From positions 1-36,859 of the forward strand of contig NZ_BAGJ01000155.1 in the NCBI RefSeq assembly GCF_000308775.1: a stretch of 36,859 bases of DNA, read 5' to 3'. This DNA comes from Nocardia testacea NBRC 100365 (GTDB lineage Bacteria > Actinomycetota > Actinomycetes > Mycobacteriales > Mycobacteriaceae). Below are positions 15,413 to 23,942 of this stretch, one piece after another (positions within the stretch are counted from its first letter, which is position 1; the number at the start of each line of letters is the position of its first letter). Below the pieces are notes generated by a model, which saw only the letters and a list, made by a program, of their open reading frames with translations, was not told the DNA's origin and did not search any database. Made by a program: the position numbers and the translations under genes.

Positions 15413-15988
15413 CTACAGCAGCGGGCGTACGAGCGCCCGGACCAGTCCCGTGGCGATCTCTCGTGCGGAGGCGGCCGAATGGGTGCCGCCGCTGTAGTAG
15501 TCCAGGAAGGCTTGCTGGAAACATGCGCCGACCAGGAGCGCGGCGACGGCGCCGGGGTCCGCGTCCGCGGCGATCCGGCCGAGGTCGCGCTCTGCCGCGA
15601 GATAGGCCGCGAAGGCGCCGACCGCCTTCTCCGGACCGGCGCCGTGTTCGGCCATGGCGGCGCGATGGGCCGCCATCCGCCGCGGGTCGGCGAGCAACGC
15701 GCCCAGCATGGGAATCGACTGGCGATAGAAGTCGAGTGTCACACAGGCCAGTTCGGTGAGATTTCCCGTCATCTCGCCCTCACCCGGGGCGATGTCCGCC
15801 CGCGCGGGGCCGGGCAGCCGCTCCCGGAGCACCGCCAGCAGCAGTTTTTCCTTGTCACCGAAATACTTGTAGAGCGTCGGCTCCGAGACGCCGGTGTGCT
15901 GCGCGATCTCCTTCGTGGTCGCGTGCACGACGCCCCGGGTCCGCAGGATGTCCGCGGCCGCGTCCAGGATCCGCTCGCGCGTGCTCAT
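15413..15988 (-). CDS. TetR-family transcriptional regulator
   Basis: The N-terminal helix-turn-helix is clear: RERILDAAADILRTRG, TTKEIAQHTGVSEPTLYKYFGDKEKLL. The remaining ~140 residues form the variable all-helical ligand domain, which names no ligand. It is divergent from the NmrA-remnant/SGNH-hydrolase pair. Two similar dyads lie in the shared intergenic region, so it probably represses itself and those genes. Confidence 0.94.
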   Translation of the reverse strand: MSTRERILDAAADILRTRGVVHATTKEIAQHTGVSEPTLYKYFGDKEKLLLAVLRERLPGPARADIAPGEGEMTGNLTELACVTLDFYRQSIPMLGALLADPRRMAAHRAAMAEHGAGPEKAVGAFAAYLAAERDLGRIAADADPGAVAALLVGACFQQAFLDYYSGGTHSAASAREIATGLVRALVRPLL

Positions 15989-16017
15989 CTCGGTCTCCTC
16001 AAGTGCGCGCTTGACAG

Positions 16018-16061
16018 GTTAGTGAACACTAGCCCATCCTGGGTGGTTAGTACTTACTAAC
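16018..16061. promoter_or_regulatory. Two TetR-type operators
   Basis: GTTAGTGAACACTAGC (16018-16033) and GTTAGTACTTACTAAC (16046-16061) share the half-site GTTAGT and have dyad symmetry. They lie between the divergent TetR gene (start 15988) and the gene at 16086, with centres 28 bp apart. TTGACA at 16011-16016 may be a -35 element, but no good -10 is seen at the right distance. Confidence 0.65.
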
Positions 16062-16085
16062 TAGACTCTTCCTGGAGGTTCGGCA

Positions 16086-16307
16086 ATGCGTCTCGGTGAC
16101 TTCGTCGCCACGAGTGGCACCGGCCATCTGGTACAGCAGGCCCTCGCCGGCGGGCACCGGGTCCGGACGGTGGTTCGCGATACCGCCGGCCCGGATCGTC
16201 CCGGTCCCGACGTGCGCGCCGGCGCCGCGCCGACCCCGGATGCGACCTTCCGCACCGCGCTCGCCGAGCCTGCCGCCATCGGGCACTCGATCTTCCGGGG
16301 GTACTGA
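16086..16307 (+). pseudogene. Internally deleted NmrA-like NAD(P)-binding protein
   Basis: The 73-residue product starts like an NmrA/SDR-type NAD(P)-binding protein (MRLGDFVATSGTGHLVQQALAGGHRV, with the glycine loop). It ends with a segment typical of the C-terminus of the same family (TALAEPAAIGHSIFRGY). Normal members have about 210 residues, so some 130 residues of the centre appear to be missing with the frame kept. A GGAGG-type site precedes ATG 16086, and the gene ends 1 bp before the next start, as in an operon. The product is unlikely to fold as an enzyme. Confidence 0.6.
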
Positions 16308-16308
16308 T

Positions 16309-17127
16309 ATGCGACCCCGGAGCACCCGCGCACGGCTGCTGCTCGCTCTCACCGTCACGCTCGCCGCCGCCCTCGGCGCCGCGGGCACGGTCGGCTATCC
16401 GACCTTTGTGCGATCCCCGGCCGACTCGCCGGCCCAGGCCTGCGCCGGTGGAAAGCCCAGCGACGACCGGCCCGTCGTCGTGGCGGCCGGGGCCAGCATG
16501 ACCCGCGGCACCCTCGGCGCCGACTGGGTCGGCGCGCTCCGGAAGCAGTTCGGCGATCACCGGGTCGTCAACGCCGGGGTCAACGGGAACACCAGCGCGG
16601 ATCTGCTCGACCGCCTCGACACCGATGTCCTGGCCTGCCGGCCGGACGCCGTCGTCGTCCTGGTGGGAACCAACGACGTTCGCGCCGACGTCGCCCTGGA
16701 CACCTACCGCGACAACCTCACCGCGATCGCGGACCGCGTCACCGCCGCGGGCACGACCCGGGTGGCGTTGATGTCGCTACCCCCGCTCGGCGAGGACCCC
16801 ACGGACGAGATCAACCGCCGGCTGGCCGGATACAACCGGATCATCGCCGAAACCGCCGCCCGCACCGGCACCGACTACCTGCCGCTGCACGAGCGGATCG
16901 CCGGACTCGTCCGGCAACACGGCGACCCGAGCGCGCGCTACGACTTCGGCTTCGGCCTCGCGTTCACCGCCGCCGCCCAGCACTATCTGTTCGGGCGCAG
17001 CTGGGATCAGGTCGCGCACAGCCGCGGCTCGGAGCTGTTCGTCGACAGCATCCACCTCAGCGATCGCAGCGGCGCCGAGGTGGTCGACCTGGCCGCGAAC
17101 TGGCTGGCGACCGCACCGCGCCGGTGA
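16309..17127 (+). CDS. Exported SGNH/GDSL hydrolase
   Basis: This 272-residue protein has an N-terminal basic stretch and hydrophobic segment (ARLLLALTVTLAAALGAAGTV), a signal peptide or anchor. The SGNH blocks follow: block I VVAAGASMTRG (Ser nucleophile in GAS, not GDS), block II Gly in NAGVNGNTS, block III GTNDV and block V DSIHLS (Asp-x2-His). Such enzymes are esterases or lipases acting outside the cytoplasm. It starts 1 bp after the NmrA remnant, so both should share the TetR-controlled transcript. The natural substrate cannot be inferred. Confidence 0.9.
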   Translation: MRPRSTRARLLLALTVTLAAALGAAGTVGYPTFVRSPADSPAQACAGGKPSDDRPVVVAAGASMTRGTLGADWVGALRKQFGDHRVVNAGVNGNTSADLLDRLDTDVLACRPDAVVVLVGTNDVRADVALDTYRDNLTAIADRVTAAGTTRVALMSLPPLGEDPTDEINRRLAGYNRIIAETAARTGTDYLPLHERIAGLVRQHGDPSARYDFGFGLAFTAAAQHYLFGRSWDQVAHSRGSELFVDSIHLSDRSGAEVVDLAANWLATAPRR

Positions 17128-17167
17128 TGTCACCGCCCGGACAGTTCGGCACACGGCGAAGTCCGCG

Positions 17168-19372
17168 TCACAGATCCCAGGGGTCCAGGCCGAACTCGGG
17201 GACCGTGTGATCGAGATTCGCGAGTCGCTTCACCGACGCCGCCAGAGCTTCCCGGTTCGCGTGGGTCGGGTGATCGTTGAAGGCCATCGAGATGTCGTAG
17301 TGATCAGTGGCCAGTCGATGGGCGATGGCGGTCCGGGTGGCGCGGCCGACCGAGTTCCATTCCTCCGCGCTGATATTGGCCCGCAGGGCGCGGTCGGAAT
17401 CCCAGTACCGCTCGACCCGTGCGATGAACTCGTGGTTGAGCACTGCGCCGGGTTCGGGCGCCAGGGTATGCCGGGACAGGCTGTCGGCGTCGGCCACTGC
17501 CTGTGCCGCGAACGCCGCCTGCGCGTCGGTTCCGGCGTGGTTCATCACCGCGTTACCGGAGGCGACGGCCTTCTGCAGGGGGCCGAAGCCGTACGGATTA
17601 CGCGATCTGGTCTCGTCCCGGACCGCACGGGCGCGCAGCGCCTGGTTCACGGCGCTGTGGCCGGCCCCCGCGTCCAGCAGCACGGCCGACATGTGCTGAT
17701 AGGGCACTCGATTGTTGCCGAGGTACTTGATCGCGCGCGCGAGTCCCAGCTCGGTCTCGATCCCGCCCCAGGCGTCGGCTTCCCGCCGCGCCAGCAGTCG
17801 CCAGTTCTGCCGGGCCAGCGATGCCCATTCGTGCCCTTCCAACCGGCTCGCCGCGGTGGCCACATTCACCCGGTCGCTGCGCATCTTGCCCAGAGCCAGC
17901 GGGCTGAGCGGGTTGAGCGTGCGCCCCGCGAGCCACGCGGTGAGCGGCGAGGAGTTGACGGTGTTCAGGGCAGCGAGACTCGCGATCGCGCCGACGCCCG
18001 AACCGCCCCCGGAACCCTTTCCGCCGCCGCCCATACCGAGCGCGGTACCGCCCGAGCCGCCGCGGGCGCCCTGGATCGCGAGCGAGAACCGGTTGGTCAT
18101 CCAGTTCGAACCGCGGGTCAGCCCCTTGGCCAGCCGGCCGAACTGCAGGATCGCGACGATTTCCACGACCGCGGTGATGACGATGACCGCGAGCACCTGT
18201 CCGCGCGCCTGCTGGAACAGGTTGCCGAGGAACAGCAGGTACACCCCGATGAAAACGGTGTAGGCACACATCCGGGCCGCCGCGATACCCGTGTTCACCA
18301 GGTTGCGCACCAGGAACGTCTGGGTGGGCCCGAACACGAAACCACCCGCGGCGAATCCGAAGGTCGCCATGAATCCCTGCAGGATCGCGTCCAGCGCGGC
18401 CCGCATCAGCCGATAGGACAGCACTACCGCGAACAAGAGCAGTACGGCCGCCGAGACCAGCAGCAGCAGACCGGTGCCGATCTGCCCCAGGCTCGGGTGG
18501 GCGGCGGCCGCGGCCGCGGCGGTGTCCCCGCAGGACTCCAGGGCGCGCTGGGTCCGGTCGGTGTCCCCGGTCCGCACCCCAGAGGACCACGCCGCGGCAC
18601 ACGAGGACTGGTTGTCCACGATATGGCCGAAGTTCCACACCTGCACCGGGCGGCGCGCGAAGTTGTCGGCCATATCGCCCTGCAGCGTGCTCACCGCCAG
18701 GTCGGGGTTCCGGTTGGTGGACCCGTTCAGGCCCGACGCGACCGCCAAACCGACGTCGCGCCCTTGGGCGAGCACTCCGTCGGAGCCCAGGGCGGCAGCC
18801 AGCGGGTCGGCCAGGAACAGTGGACCCAGCACCGCCACGGCCAGCATCGTCACCGTCTGGATCACCGCGCGGGCGTGGAAGCCTCGCGCGATGAACCACG
18901 CCACGAAGAAGGCGCCGATCGTCGCCGCGGTCATCAGGACGGCCGGTGTGGCGAGCTGGTCGGCCAGCGCGCCGGCGGTACCGCGCAGGGCATCGGCGAA
19001 CAGGTCCAGCCAGGCGAAGCTCAGCGCGTAGCCGATGAACCAGATCGCGGTGGTCACGATGATCATGTAGCCGACGAATTCCAGACCCACCACGGTCCAC
19101 ACGACCGTGCCGCCGGGGTCGAGCAGCCCGCCCTTGTCACTGATATAGCTGTAATCGGCGAGCTCCACGCCGAAGGAATCCCGGATGTCCATCCAGGCCA
19201 CTCCGTCGATCCGATTCGAACCGGTCGCGCCGTCCTGCGCCATGGCGACCGCACCGAGCGCACCCGGGAGAGCGGTCAATACAAAGGCGCCGGCGAGGCA
19301 CCAGAGGAGGCGGCGCCCCCATCTCGATACCGGCCGCGGTATACCGCTCCCGCGCTCGCCCCACAGGCACAT
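17168..19372 (-). CDS. VirB6/TrbL-like polytopic membrane protein
   Basis: This is a 734-residue protein with an N-terminal signal-like segment and about eight hydrophobic helices in the first 430 residues. Gly/Ser-rich stretches (GMGGGGKGSGGGSG) and a ~280-residue soluble C-terminal part rich in Ala, Arg and His follow. A TM block plus a long soluble tail is characteristic of VirB6/TrbL-type inner-membrane channel components of actinobacterial type IV secretion and conjugation clusters. None of the other T4SS genes (VirB4 ATPase, coupling protein, relaxase) is nearby, which is odd. A stand-alone transport or envelope role is equally possible. It faces the SGNH hydrolase gene tail to tail, with a 40-bp gap. 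Confidence 0.72.
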   Translation of the reverse strand: MCLWGERGSGIPRPVSRWGRRLLWCLAGAFVLTALPGALGAVAMAQDGATGSNRIDGVAWMDIRDSFGVELADYSYISDKGGLLDPGGTVVWTVVGLEFVGYMIIVTTAIWFIGYALSFAWLDLFADALRGTAGALADQLATPAVLMTAATIGAFFVAWFIARGFHARAVIQTVTMLAVAVLGPLFLADPLAAALGSDGVLAQGRDVGLAVASGLNGSTNRNPDLAVSTLQGDMADNFARRPVQVWNFGHIVDNQSSCAAAWSSGVRTGDTDRTQRALESCGDTAAAAAAAHPSLGQIGTGLLLLVSAAVLLLFAVVLSYRLMRAALDAILQGFMATFGFAAGGFVFGPTQTFLVRNLVNTGIAAARMCAYTVFIGVYLLFLGNLFQQARGQVLAVIVITAVVEIVAILQFGRLAKGLTRGSNWMTNRFSLAIQGARGGSGGTALGMGGGGKGSGGGSGVGAIASLAALNTVNSSPLTAWLAGRTLNPLSPLALGKMRSDRVNVATAASRLEGHEWASLARQNWRLLARREADAWGGIETELGLARAIKYLGNNRVPYQHMSAVLLDAGAGHSAVNQALRARAVRDETRSRNPYGFGPLQKAVASGNAVMNHAGTDAQAAFAAQAVADADSLSRHTLAPEPGAVLNHEFIARVERYWDSDRALRANISAEEWNSVGRATRTAIAHRLATDHYDISMAFNDHPTHANREALAASVKRLANLDHTVPEFGLDPWDL

Positions 19373-19853
19373 GGCCGAAGGTCCGGCTACTGAGCTGCGC
19401 GTTTCGCGCGCTCGTCGGACACGGGCACGGCCCGCCGGTCTGGTCTGCCGATCATGCTGGCATTGGTATCGACGCCGAATGAAATTCAGCTGAACTGGCA
19501 GTGGCGGATCGGGCCCACGGCGGTGAATTACGAAACAATACCTGGCGAAATCCCCAACCCTGAGAACAGGGGTAAAATGCCGAATTCAACACGTAATGTA
19601 CGTAATTCGGTGATGAAGCCGATTACTCCCGAATTGCCCGGCTGTGGCGCCCGGAGAAATTACATCTCATGATAATGGGTTCCGAATCGGACCGTAGGAA
19701 CTCCGCCGATCCCGTTGCCGCGCACTCGCGGGCCCGGGCCGCGGCGCCGGGCGCGGGCAACCGGCCGGCAGCGCCGTCGGTTGATAGCATGACGGATCCA
19801 GCCGACCATTCGGTCGGCTTGCCGACCAGGACACATCTCGAAAGAGTCGTTCC
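19373..19853. other. Intergenic region with an AT-rich patch
   Basis: There is no convincing gene here. Bases 19480-19690 are clearly richer in A+T than the surroundings and could hold the promoter of the minus-strand membrane gene. Short open frames have no family features. The triple hairpin element at 19801-19827 lies at its right end. Confidence 0.5.
19801..19827 (+). promoter_or_regulatory. Overlapping dyads that can form two exclusive hairpins
   Basis: GCCGACC (19801-19807), GGTCGGC (19812-19818) and GCCGACC (19821-19827) alternate. The middle part can pair with either neighbour: 7 bp with loop ATTC, or 6 bp with loop CTTG. It lies 26 bp before the first GyrI-like start. It may be a double operator or a small RNA switch. 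Confidence 0.45.
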
Positions 19854-20297
19854 ATGCAGTTTGAATTCGTCGAGCGGGACGAGACGTGGGTCGCCGGACT
19901 TCCGGTACGCAGCCCCAAGCGTGCGCTCGGTGAGTTGTACGACCGCGACCTCGAAGGCGCCTGGGCGTCGGTACTGCATCACGAGCTGGGCGGGCCCCTC
20001 GCCACGGCGTACACGGATTACTCGACGGAGCTGGGCACCTACAACACTCAGATCGTCGGATATCAGTGCAGTTCTTTCGACGAGGTCACCCGCGGACATC
20101 TGGTCGCCCGGCTGCCGCGCGGCACCTATGCGAAGTTCTCCTCGGTGGGTAACTTCCCGCAGATCATGACCAGCCTGTGGACACAGATCGCCTACGCCGA
20201 GGAGCACCACCAGATCAACCGGACCTTCTCCGGCGACTTCGAGTTCTACCCGCACGCCTACAAGATCGATCTGTATCTGGCGGTCGAGACCCGATGA
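19854..20297 (+). CDS. GyrI-like effector-binding-domain protein 1
   Basis: This 147-residue protein consists only of a GyrI/AraC-type effector-binding fold: MQFEFVERDETWVAGLPV... at the start, the conserved HLVARLPRGTYAKFSSVG..QIMTSLWTQI region and FEFYPHAYKIDLYLAVE at the end. Such domains bind small hydrophobic or cationic ligands; stand-alone versions also bind proteins or act as hydrolases. No DNA-binding part is present. Its stop overlaps the next start (ATGA), so the two proteins are translationally coupled and possibly form a heteromer. Confidence 0.85.
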   Translation: MQFEFVERDETWVAGLPVRSPKRALGELYDRDLEGAWASVLHHELGGPLATAYTDYSTELGTYNTQIVGYQCSSFDEVTRGHLVARLPRGTYAKFSSVGNFPQIMTSLWTQIAYAEEHHQINRTFSGDFEFYPHAYKIDLYLAVETR

Positions 20298-20746
20298 CCT
20301 ACACGATCGTGGTGCGCGGCGAATCCGTGTACGCCGGACTCGTCTTCCCGAAGGTCCGGCCCAGCTTCAAGGTGAGCAACAGCGAGCTCATCGAGTTCCT
20401 CAAGGACCGGGTGCGCGAGCGGCTGGACGCCGCCGGATCGGCCGACGGCCAACGACCCATGTACACCGTCTATGTCCGGACGCCGACCGGGACCTACAAC
20501 GCGCTGGTGTGTTTCGAGTACACCGACCCGGGCCATGCCCCGGTCGGCGACGTACTGGTCCGCGTTCCGCGTGGTGTCTACGCCCGGTTCGTCCCCAACG
20601 GCGACTACCACGACCCGGTCGAGGACGTGTGGGCCCAGGTGGACGACGCGACCGCCTCGGCGGAGATCACCCGCGCCTACCGCGAGGAGATCGAGATCTG
20701 GCACGGATCGGAATCGGTGGAGCTGTTCATCTCCATCACCCCCTGA
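20294..20746 (+). CDS. GyrI-like effector-binding-domain protein 2
   Basis: This is a second stand-alone GyrI-like domain of 150 residues. It starts MTYTIVVRGESVYAGLVFP and carries DVLVRVPRGVYARFVPNG..DPVEDVWAQV and EIWHGSESVELFISI, which line up with the first protein (RGTYAKF / RGVYARF). The ATG overlaps the stop of the upstream gene by 4 bp. It is clearly a diverged relative and not a recent duplicate. Its ligand is unknown; its position just upstream of the acyltransferase-E1-GGDEF operon suggests a related job. Confidence 0.82.
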   Translation: MTYTIVVRGESVYAGLVFPKVRPSFKVSNSELIEFLKDRVRERLDAAGSADGQRPMYTVYVRTPTGTYNALVCFEYTDPGHAPVGDVLVRVPRGVYARFVPNGDYHDPVEDVWAQVDDATASAEITRAYREEIEIWHGSESVELFISITP

Positions 20747-21012
20747 CCTCGGGCCGAAGTCGTTGCCGATCGGTAACCAACTCGGTACCAACCGGTCTGG
20801 TGGTAACGGCGCATTCCGACTTCATCCGGGTTGACCTGCGATAACGATCTGACGCAGAGCCGGTTTCCGGAAGATTAACCAGAGTTCTGGTCAATTGTCC
20901 TTCGATGACGGATACTGCACTGGGCACGCCGACGAGCCGGGGCGTCGGTCGGGCTGCTGGACAACAAATCCCGCACGTCCCTCGCGTCGTGCGGCGAAAG
21001 AGTAGGAACTGC
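20747..21012 (+). promoter_or_regulatory. Regulatory region of the acyltransferase-E1-GGDEF operon
   Basis: TTAACCAGA-GT-TCTGGTCAA (20875-20894) is a near-perfect 9-bp dyad with one mismatch, a good operator candidate 119 bp before ATG 21013. Further upstream, 20772-20807 repeats GGTAACCA/GGTACCAA/TGGTGGTAAC-like words. TTGACC at 20831-20836 may be a -35 element. No terminator with a T-run is seen behind the GyrI-like gene. Confidence 0.5.
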
Positions 21013-21786
21013 ATGACTGTCGAAACGATCGCAGTCGGCCAGGAAGACCCGTGCCACGGCCGCACTGTGAGATTTCGCGACAACGTCTCCGGTTACGCCC
21101 TCCACGTGACCACCCCGAATCGCTCACCCGGTCTGTGGCGGCGATACCTGGCGGGAGCGCGGGAAGCGTACCGCCACTTCGGCAACGAACCCGCCCTGGA
21201 CTACGACGAGGTCCGCGACGGGTCCTCGACGGCGCTCTTCTTCGCCGCCACCGACGCCCAGGACGAAGTGGTCGCCGGACTTCGCGTCCAAGGGCCCTAC
21301 ACCTGGGTGTCCGAGGTCGGCTCGCTCACCCCGTGGGCGGGCCGGCCGGGCGCGACCGAACTGGGTCTGATGATGGCCCGGCGCATTCCACGCGGGGTGG
21401 TGGAATCCCGCGCGGTGTGGGTCGCCCGCAACGCGGCCCGGCGCAATGAACTGACCGCGGCGATCTCCCGCTGTATGGCCCATGCGCCGCGCCTGCTCAA
21501 CGCCCGATACGGCTTCGCCACGGTCGCCTCCTTCACCACCGAACGCCACCGCGCCAGCGGCGGCGTGGTGGCCCAGGCGATCCCGCCGGTGCCCTACCCC
21601 GACGAGCGCTATCGCACGCTGCCGATCTGGTGGGACACCCGGACCTATCACGTATTTGCTGATAAGTTGCAGTATCTGCTCATGCGTGGTGAACTTCGCG
21701 CTATGGGATTAGCTGAACCGCGGTCGCAGCGGTCGCGGCGACTGTGCGGACACAGTGGGGAGGAATGCAACGCATATGGTCGGTGA
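21013..21786 (+). CDS. FeeM/autoinducer-synthase-like N-acyltransferase
   Basis: This 257-residue protein resembles the GNAT-fold acyltransferases that include N-acyl-amino-acid synthase FeeM and LuxI-type enzymes. Supporting parts are WRRYLAGAREAYRHFG near residues 42-57, VAGLRVQGPYTW (88-98), ATELGLMMARRIPRG (114-128), RAVWVARNAARR and the late PYPDERYRTLPIWWD (194-208), which is typical of FeeM-like proteins. Such enzymes join an acyl-ACP chain to a small amine or amino acid. ATG 21013 follows AGTAGGA; an upstream ATG (20905) adds 36 unconserved residues. The 3' end overlaps the E1-nitroreductase gene by 11 bp, so they form one operon. Substrates are not known, and the match is from motif memory only. 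Confidence 0.68.
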   Translation: MTVETIAVGQEDPCHGRTVRFRDNVSGYALHVTTPNRSPGLWRRYLAGAREAYRHFGNEPALDYDEVRDGSSTALFFAATDAQDEVVAGLRVQGPYTWVSEVGSLTPWAGRPGATELGLMMARRIPRGVVESRAVWVARNAARRNELTAAISRCMAHAPRLLNARYGFATVASFTTERHRASGGVVAQAIPPVPYPDERYRTLPIWWDTRTYHVFADKLQYLLMRGELRAMGLAEPRSQRSRRLCGHSGEECNAYGR

Positions 21787-23926
21787 GGCAGATCTCGGGG
21801 TGGAATACCGGCCGCTGATCCTGGACCCGAGCGATCCCGACGACGAACGAGCCCTCGCGGGGCTGCGCGCCACCCCGCATACCGAGTTCAACGATCTGCG
21901 CGGTCTGCTCGCCGCGGAGTTCGGCCGGCTCAACGATCCGCCGGATACCGGGGAGAGCGCGATCGACGACCGCTGGGTGTACTACCCGTGGCGGCGCAGC
22001 GTGCTCGTACTGCCGGGACCGCGCACCTTCCGCGCCATCCGCCTGGACCGCAACCGCAACAAGCTGACCCGGGCCGAACAGGACCGGCTGAGCACCGTCA
22101 CGGTCGGGGTGGTGGGGCAGAGCGTCGGTCACGCCATCGCCTACACGCTGGCGCAGGAAGGCGTATGCGGTGGACTGCGGCTCGCCGATTTCGACGAACT
22201 CGAACTGTCCAATCTCAATCGGGTACCCGCCACCCTGTTCGATATCGCGGTGAACAAGGCGATCGTCACCGCCCGGCGGATCGCCGAACTCGACCCGTAC
22301 CTGCCCGTGGAGGTGCGCGGCGGCGGTGTCGACGCCGAAACCGCGGACGATTTCGTCGACGGTCTGGGAATCGTTGTGGAGGAATGCGATTCCCTCGACA
22401 TCAAGCTGCTCATCCGGGAAGCGGCCCGGCGGCGCCGGCTGCCGCTGATCATGGAGACCAGCGACCGCGGTCTGCTCGATGTCGAGCGTTTCGACCTGGA
22501 ACCGGACCGGGCCCCGTTCCACGGGCTGCTCGGCGATACCGGGGCCGAACAACTGCGCGGCCTGTCCACCCGCGACAAAGCGCCGTATGTGGTCGGTCTG
22601 CTCGGCGCTCGGGACCTGTCGGCCCGGATGGCCGGCAGTCTGGTGGAGGTCGGTGAGACCCTCAACAGCTGGCCACAGCTCAGCGGCGACGTGGTGCTCG
22701 GGGCGGCCAGTGTCGCGACGGCGATCCGCCGGATCGGGCTGGGCCGGCCGCTGCGGTCCGGCCGGACCCGGGTCGATGTGGAACAGGCGCTCGACGCGCT
22801 GGCCGACCCGGATATCGATACCGAGCACTATCCCGCCGACCCCGAATCCGACGACCCGGCCGGCACCACGATCGACCGCATCCTGGTCTGTGCGCAACGC
22901 GCGCCCTCGGGCGGCAACATCCAGCCGTGGTCGCTGCACGCCGCGCCGCAGGAACTGCGGATCGTGCTCGAACCCCGCTACACCACCGCCATGGACATCG
23001 GCTGTCGCGGCAGCGCCGTGGCCCTGGGGGCCGCGCTCTACAACGCCCGGGTCGCGGCCGCGGCCTACGACGTACTCGGCCCCTACGAATATCTCGAGGG
23101 TGCCGAACCGGACTCCCCGCTCACCGCGGTGCTCCGGCACGGCAGCGACACCGACCCGGCGCTGGCGGCGGACTATCCCTACGCACTCGCCCGCGAGACC
23201 AACCGCCGGCTCGGCTACGGCGGGCAGATCCCGGCCGGTGTGCTGGCCGGGCTGGCGGCGGCCGCGGCGGCCGAGGGGGCGAGGATGCGGGCTGTCGCCG
23301 ATTCGCCGGGTATCCGCGCCCTGGCCGCCGTCCTGGCCGAATCGGACCGGATCCGCTACCTCACGCCGCTGCTGCACCGCGAGATGTTCGCGGAGATGCG
23401 CTGGCCCGGCGAGGACCTGACCGACGGTATCGATACCCGGTCGCTGGAACTGGCACCCGATGAGCGAGTCGCCCTGCAGATCGGGCGACGCGCCGATGTG
23501 ATGGCCCAATTGCACAGCTGGTCGGCGGGAGCGGCACTGGGCGACTACGCCCGGGACAGGGTGCGCTCGAGTTCGGCCGTCGTCGCCCTCACCTTCACCC
23601 CCGATCCGGGCGCCGAGCCCGGCGCATTGACCGGTTACGCCCGGGCCGGGGCCGCGGTCCAGCGGCTGTGGATCCAGGCGCAACGATCCGGTCTGGCCGT
23701 CCAGCCGATGTCCCCCGTCTTCCTGTTTTCCCGATCCCGTACCGAACTGGATGCGCTGTCCCCGGCATACGCGGATAGACTGTCCACACTTCAGGGTCGT
23801 TTCCTGGAAATACTGGAAGTGCCGGAACAGGACAGCGTGGCGCTGGTACTACGCCTGAGTTACGCGGCAGCTGCCAGCGTGCGGAGCCGACGGCGCCCGG
23901 CATCGGGCGCGGACAGCCGCAGATAG
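21776..23926 (+). CDS. ThiF/E1-like adenylyltransferase fused to nitroreductase (Rv1355c/'MoeY' type)
   Basis: A 716-residue two-domain protein. The N-terminal ~320 residues form an E1/ThiF Rossmann domain: VGVVGQSVGHAIAYTLA (about 110-126) is the ATP loop, and LADFDELELSNLNR (136-149) holds the Asp and Arg of the adenylation site. The C-terminal ~350 residues are an FMN nitroreductase domain with ILVCAQRAPSGGNIQPW (369-385). E1-like domains adenylate a carboxylate, often a C-terminal glycine; nitroreductases perform flavin-dependent redox steps. The M. tuberculosis counterpart was named MoeY, but a molybdopterin role is unproven and no Moco genes are near. The ATG at 21776 follows GGGGAGGA at 21756. 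The gene ends 16 bp before the preferred start of the GGDEF-EAL gene. Confidence 0.86.
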   Translation: MVGEADLGVEYRPLILDPSDPDDERALAGLRATPHTEFNDLRGLLAAEFGRLNDPPDTGESAIDDRWVYYPWRRSVLVLPGPRTFRAIRLDRNRNKLTRAEQDRLSTVTVGVVGQSVGHAIAYTLAQEGVCGGLRLADFDELELSNLNRVPATLFDIAVNKAIVTARRIAELDPYLPVEVRGGGVDAETADDFVDGLGIVVEECDSLDIKLLIREAARRRRLPLIMETSDRGLLDVERFDLEPDRAPFHGLLGDTGAEQLRGLSTRDKAPYVVGLLGARDLSARMAGSLVEVGETLNSWPQLSGDVVLGAASVATAIRRIGLGRPLRSGRTRVDVEQALDALADPDIDTEHYPADPESDDPAGTTIDRILVCAQRAPSGGNIQPWSLHAAPQELRIVLEPRYTTAMDIGCRGSAVALGAALYNARVAAAAYDVLGPYEYLEGAEPDSPLTAVLRHGSDTDPALAADYPYALARETNRRLGYGGQIPAGVLAGLAAAAAAEGARMRAVADSPGIRALAAVLAESDRIRYLTPLLHREMFAEMRWPGEDLTDGIDTRSLELAPDERVALQIGRRADVMAQLHSWSAGAALGDYARDRVRSSSAVVALTFTPDPGAEPGALTGYARAGAAVQRLWIQAQRSGLAVQPMSPVFLFSRSRTELDALSPAYADRLSTLQGRFLEILEVPEQDSVALVLRLSYAAAASVRSRRRPASGADSRR

Positions 23927-23942
23927 TGTGATCGGAGATCAG

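Noticed and set aside
17207..19393. Plus-strand open frame of 728 codons
   Set aside because: It is antisense to the membrane protein gene, whose product has clear transmembrane helices; the antisense product is Arg/His/Gly-rich with no domain.
19454..19672. 72-codon frame in the AT-rich patch
   Set aside because: There is no ribosome-binding site, no family features and an amino-acid composition that follows the local base composition.
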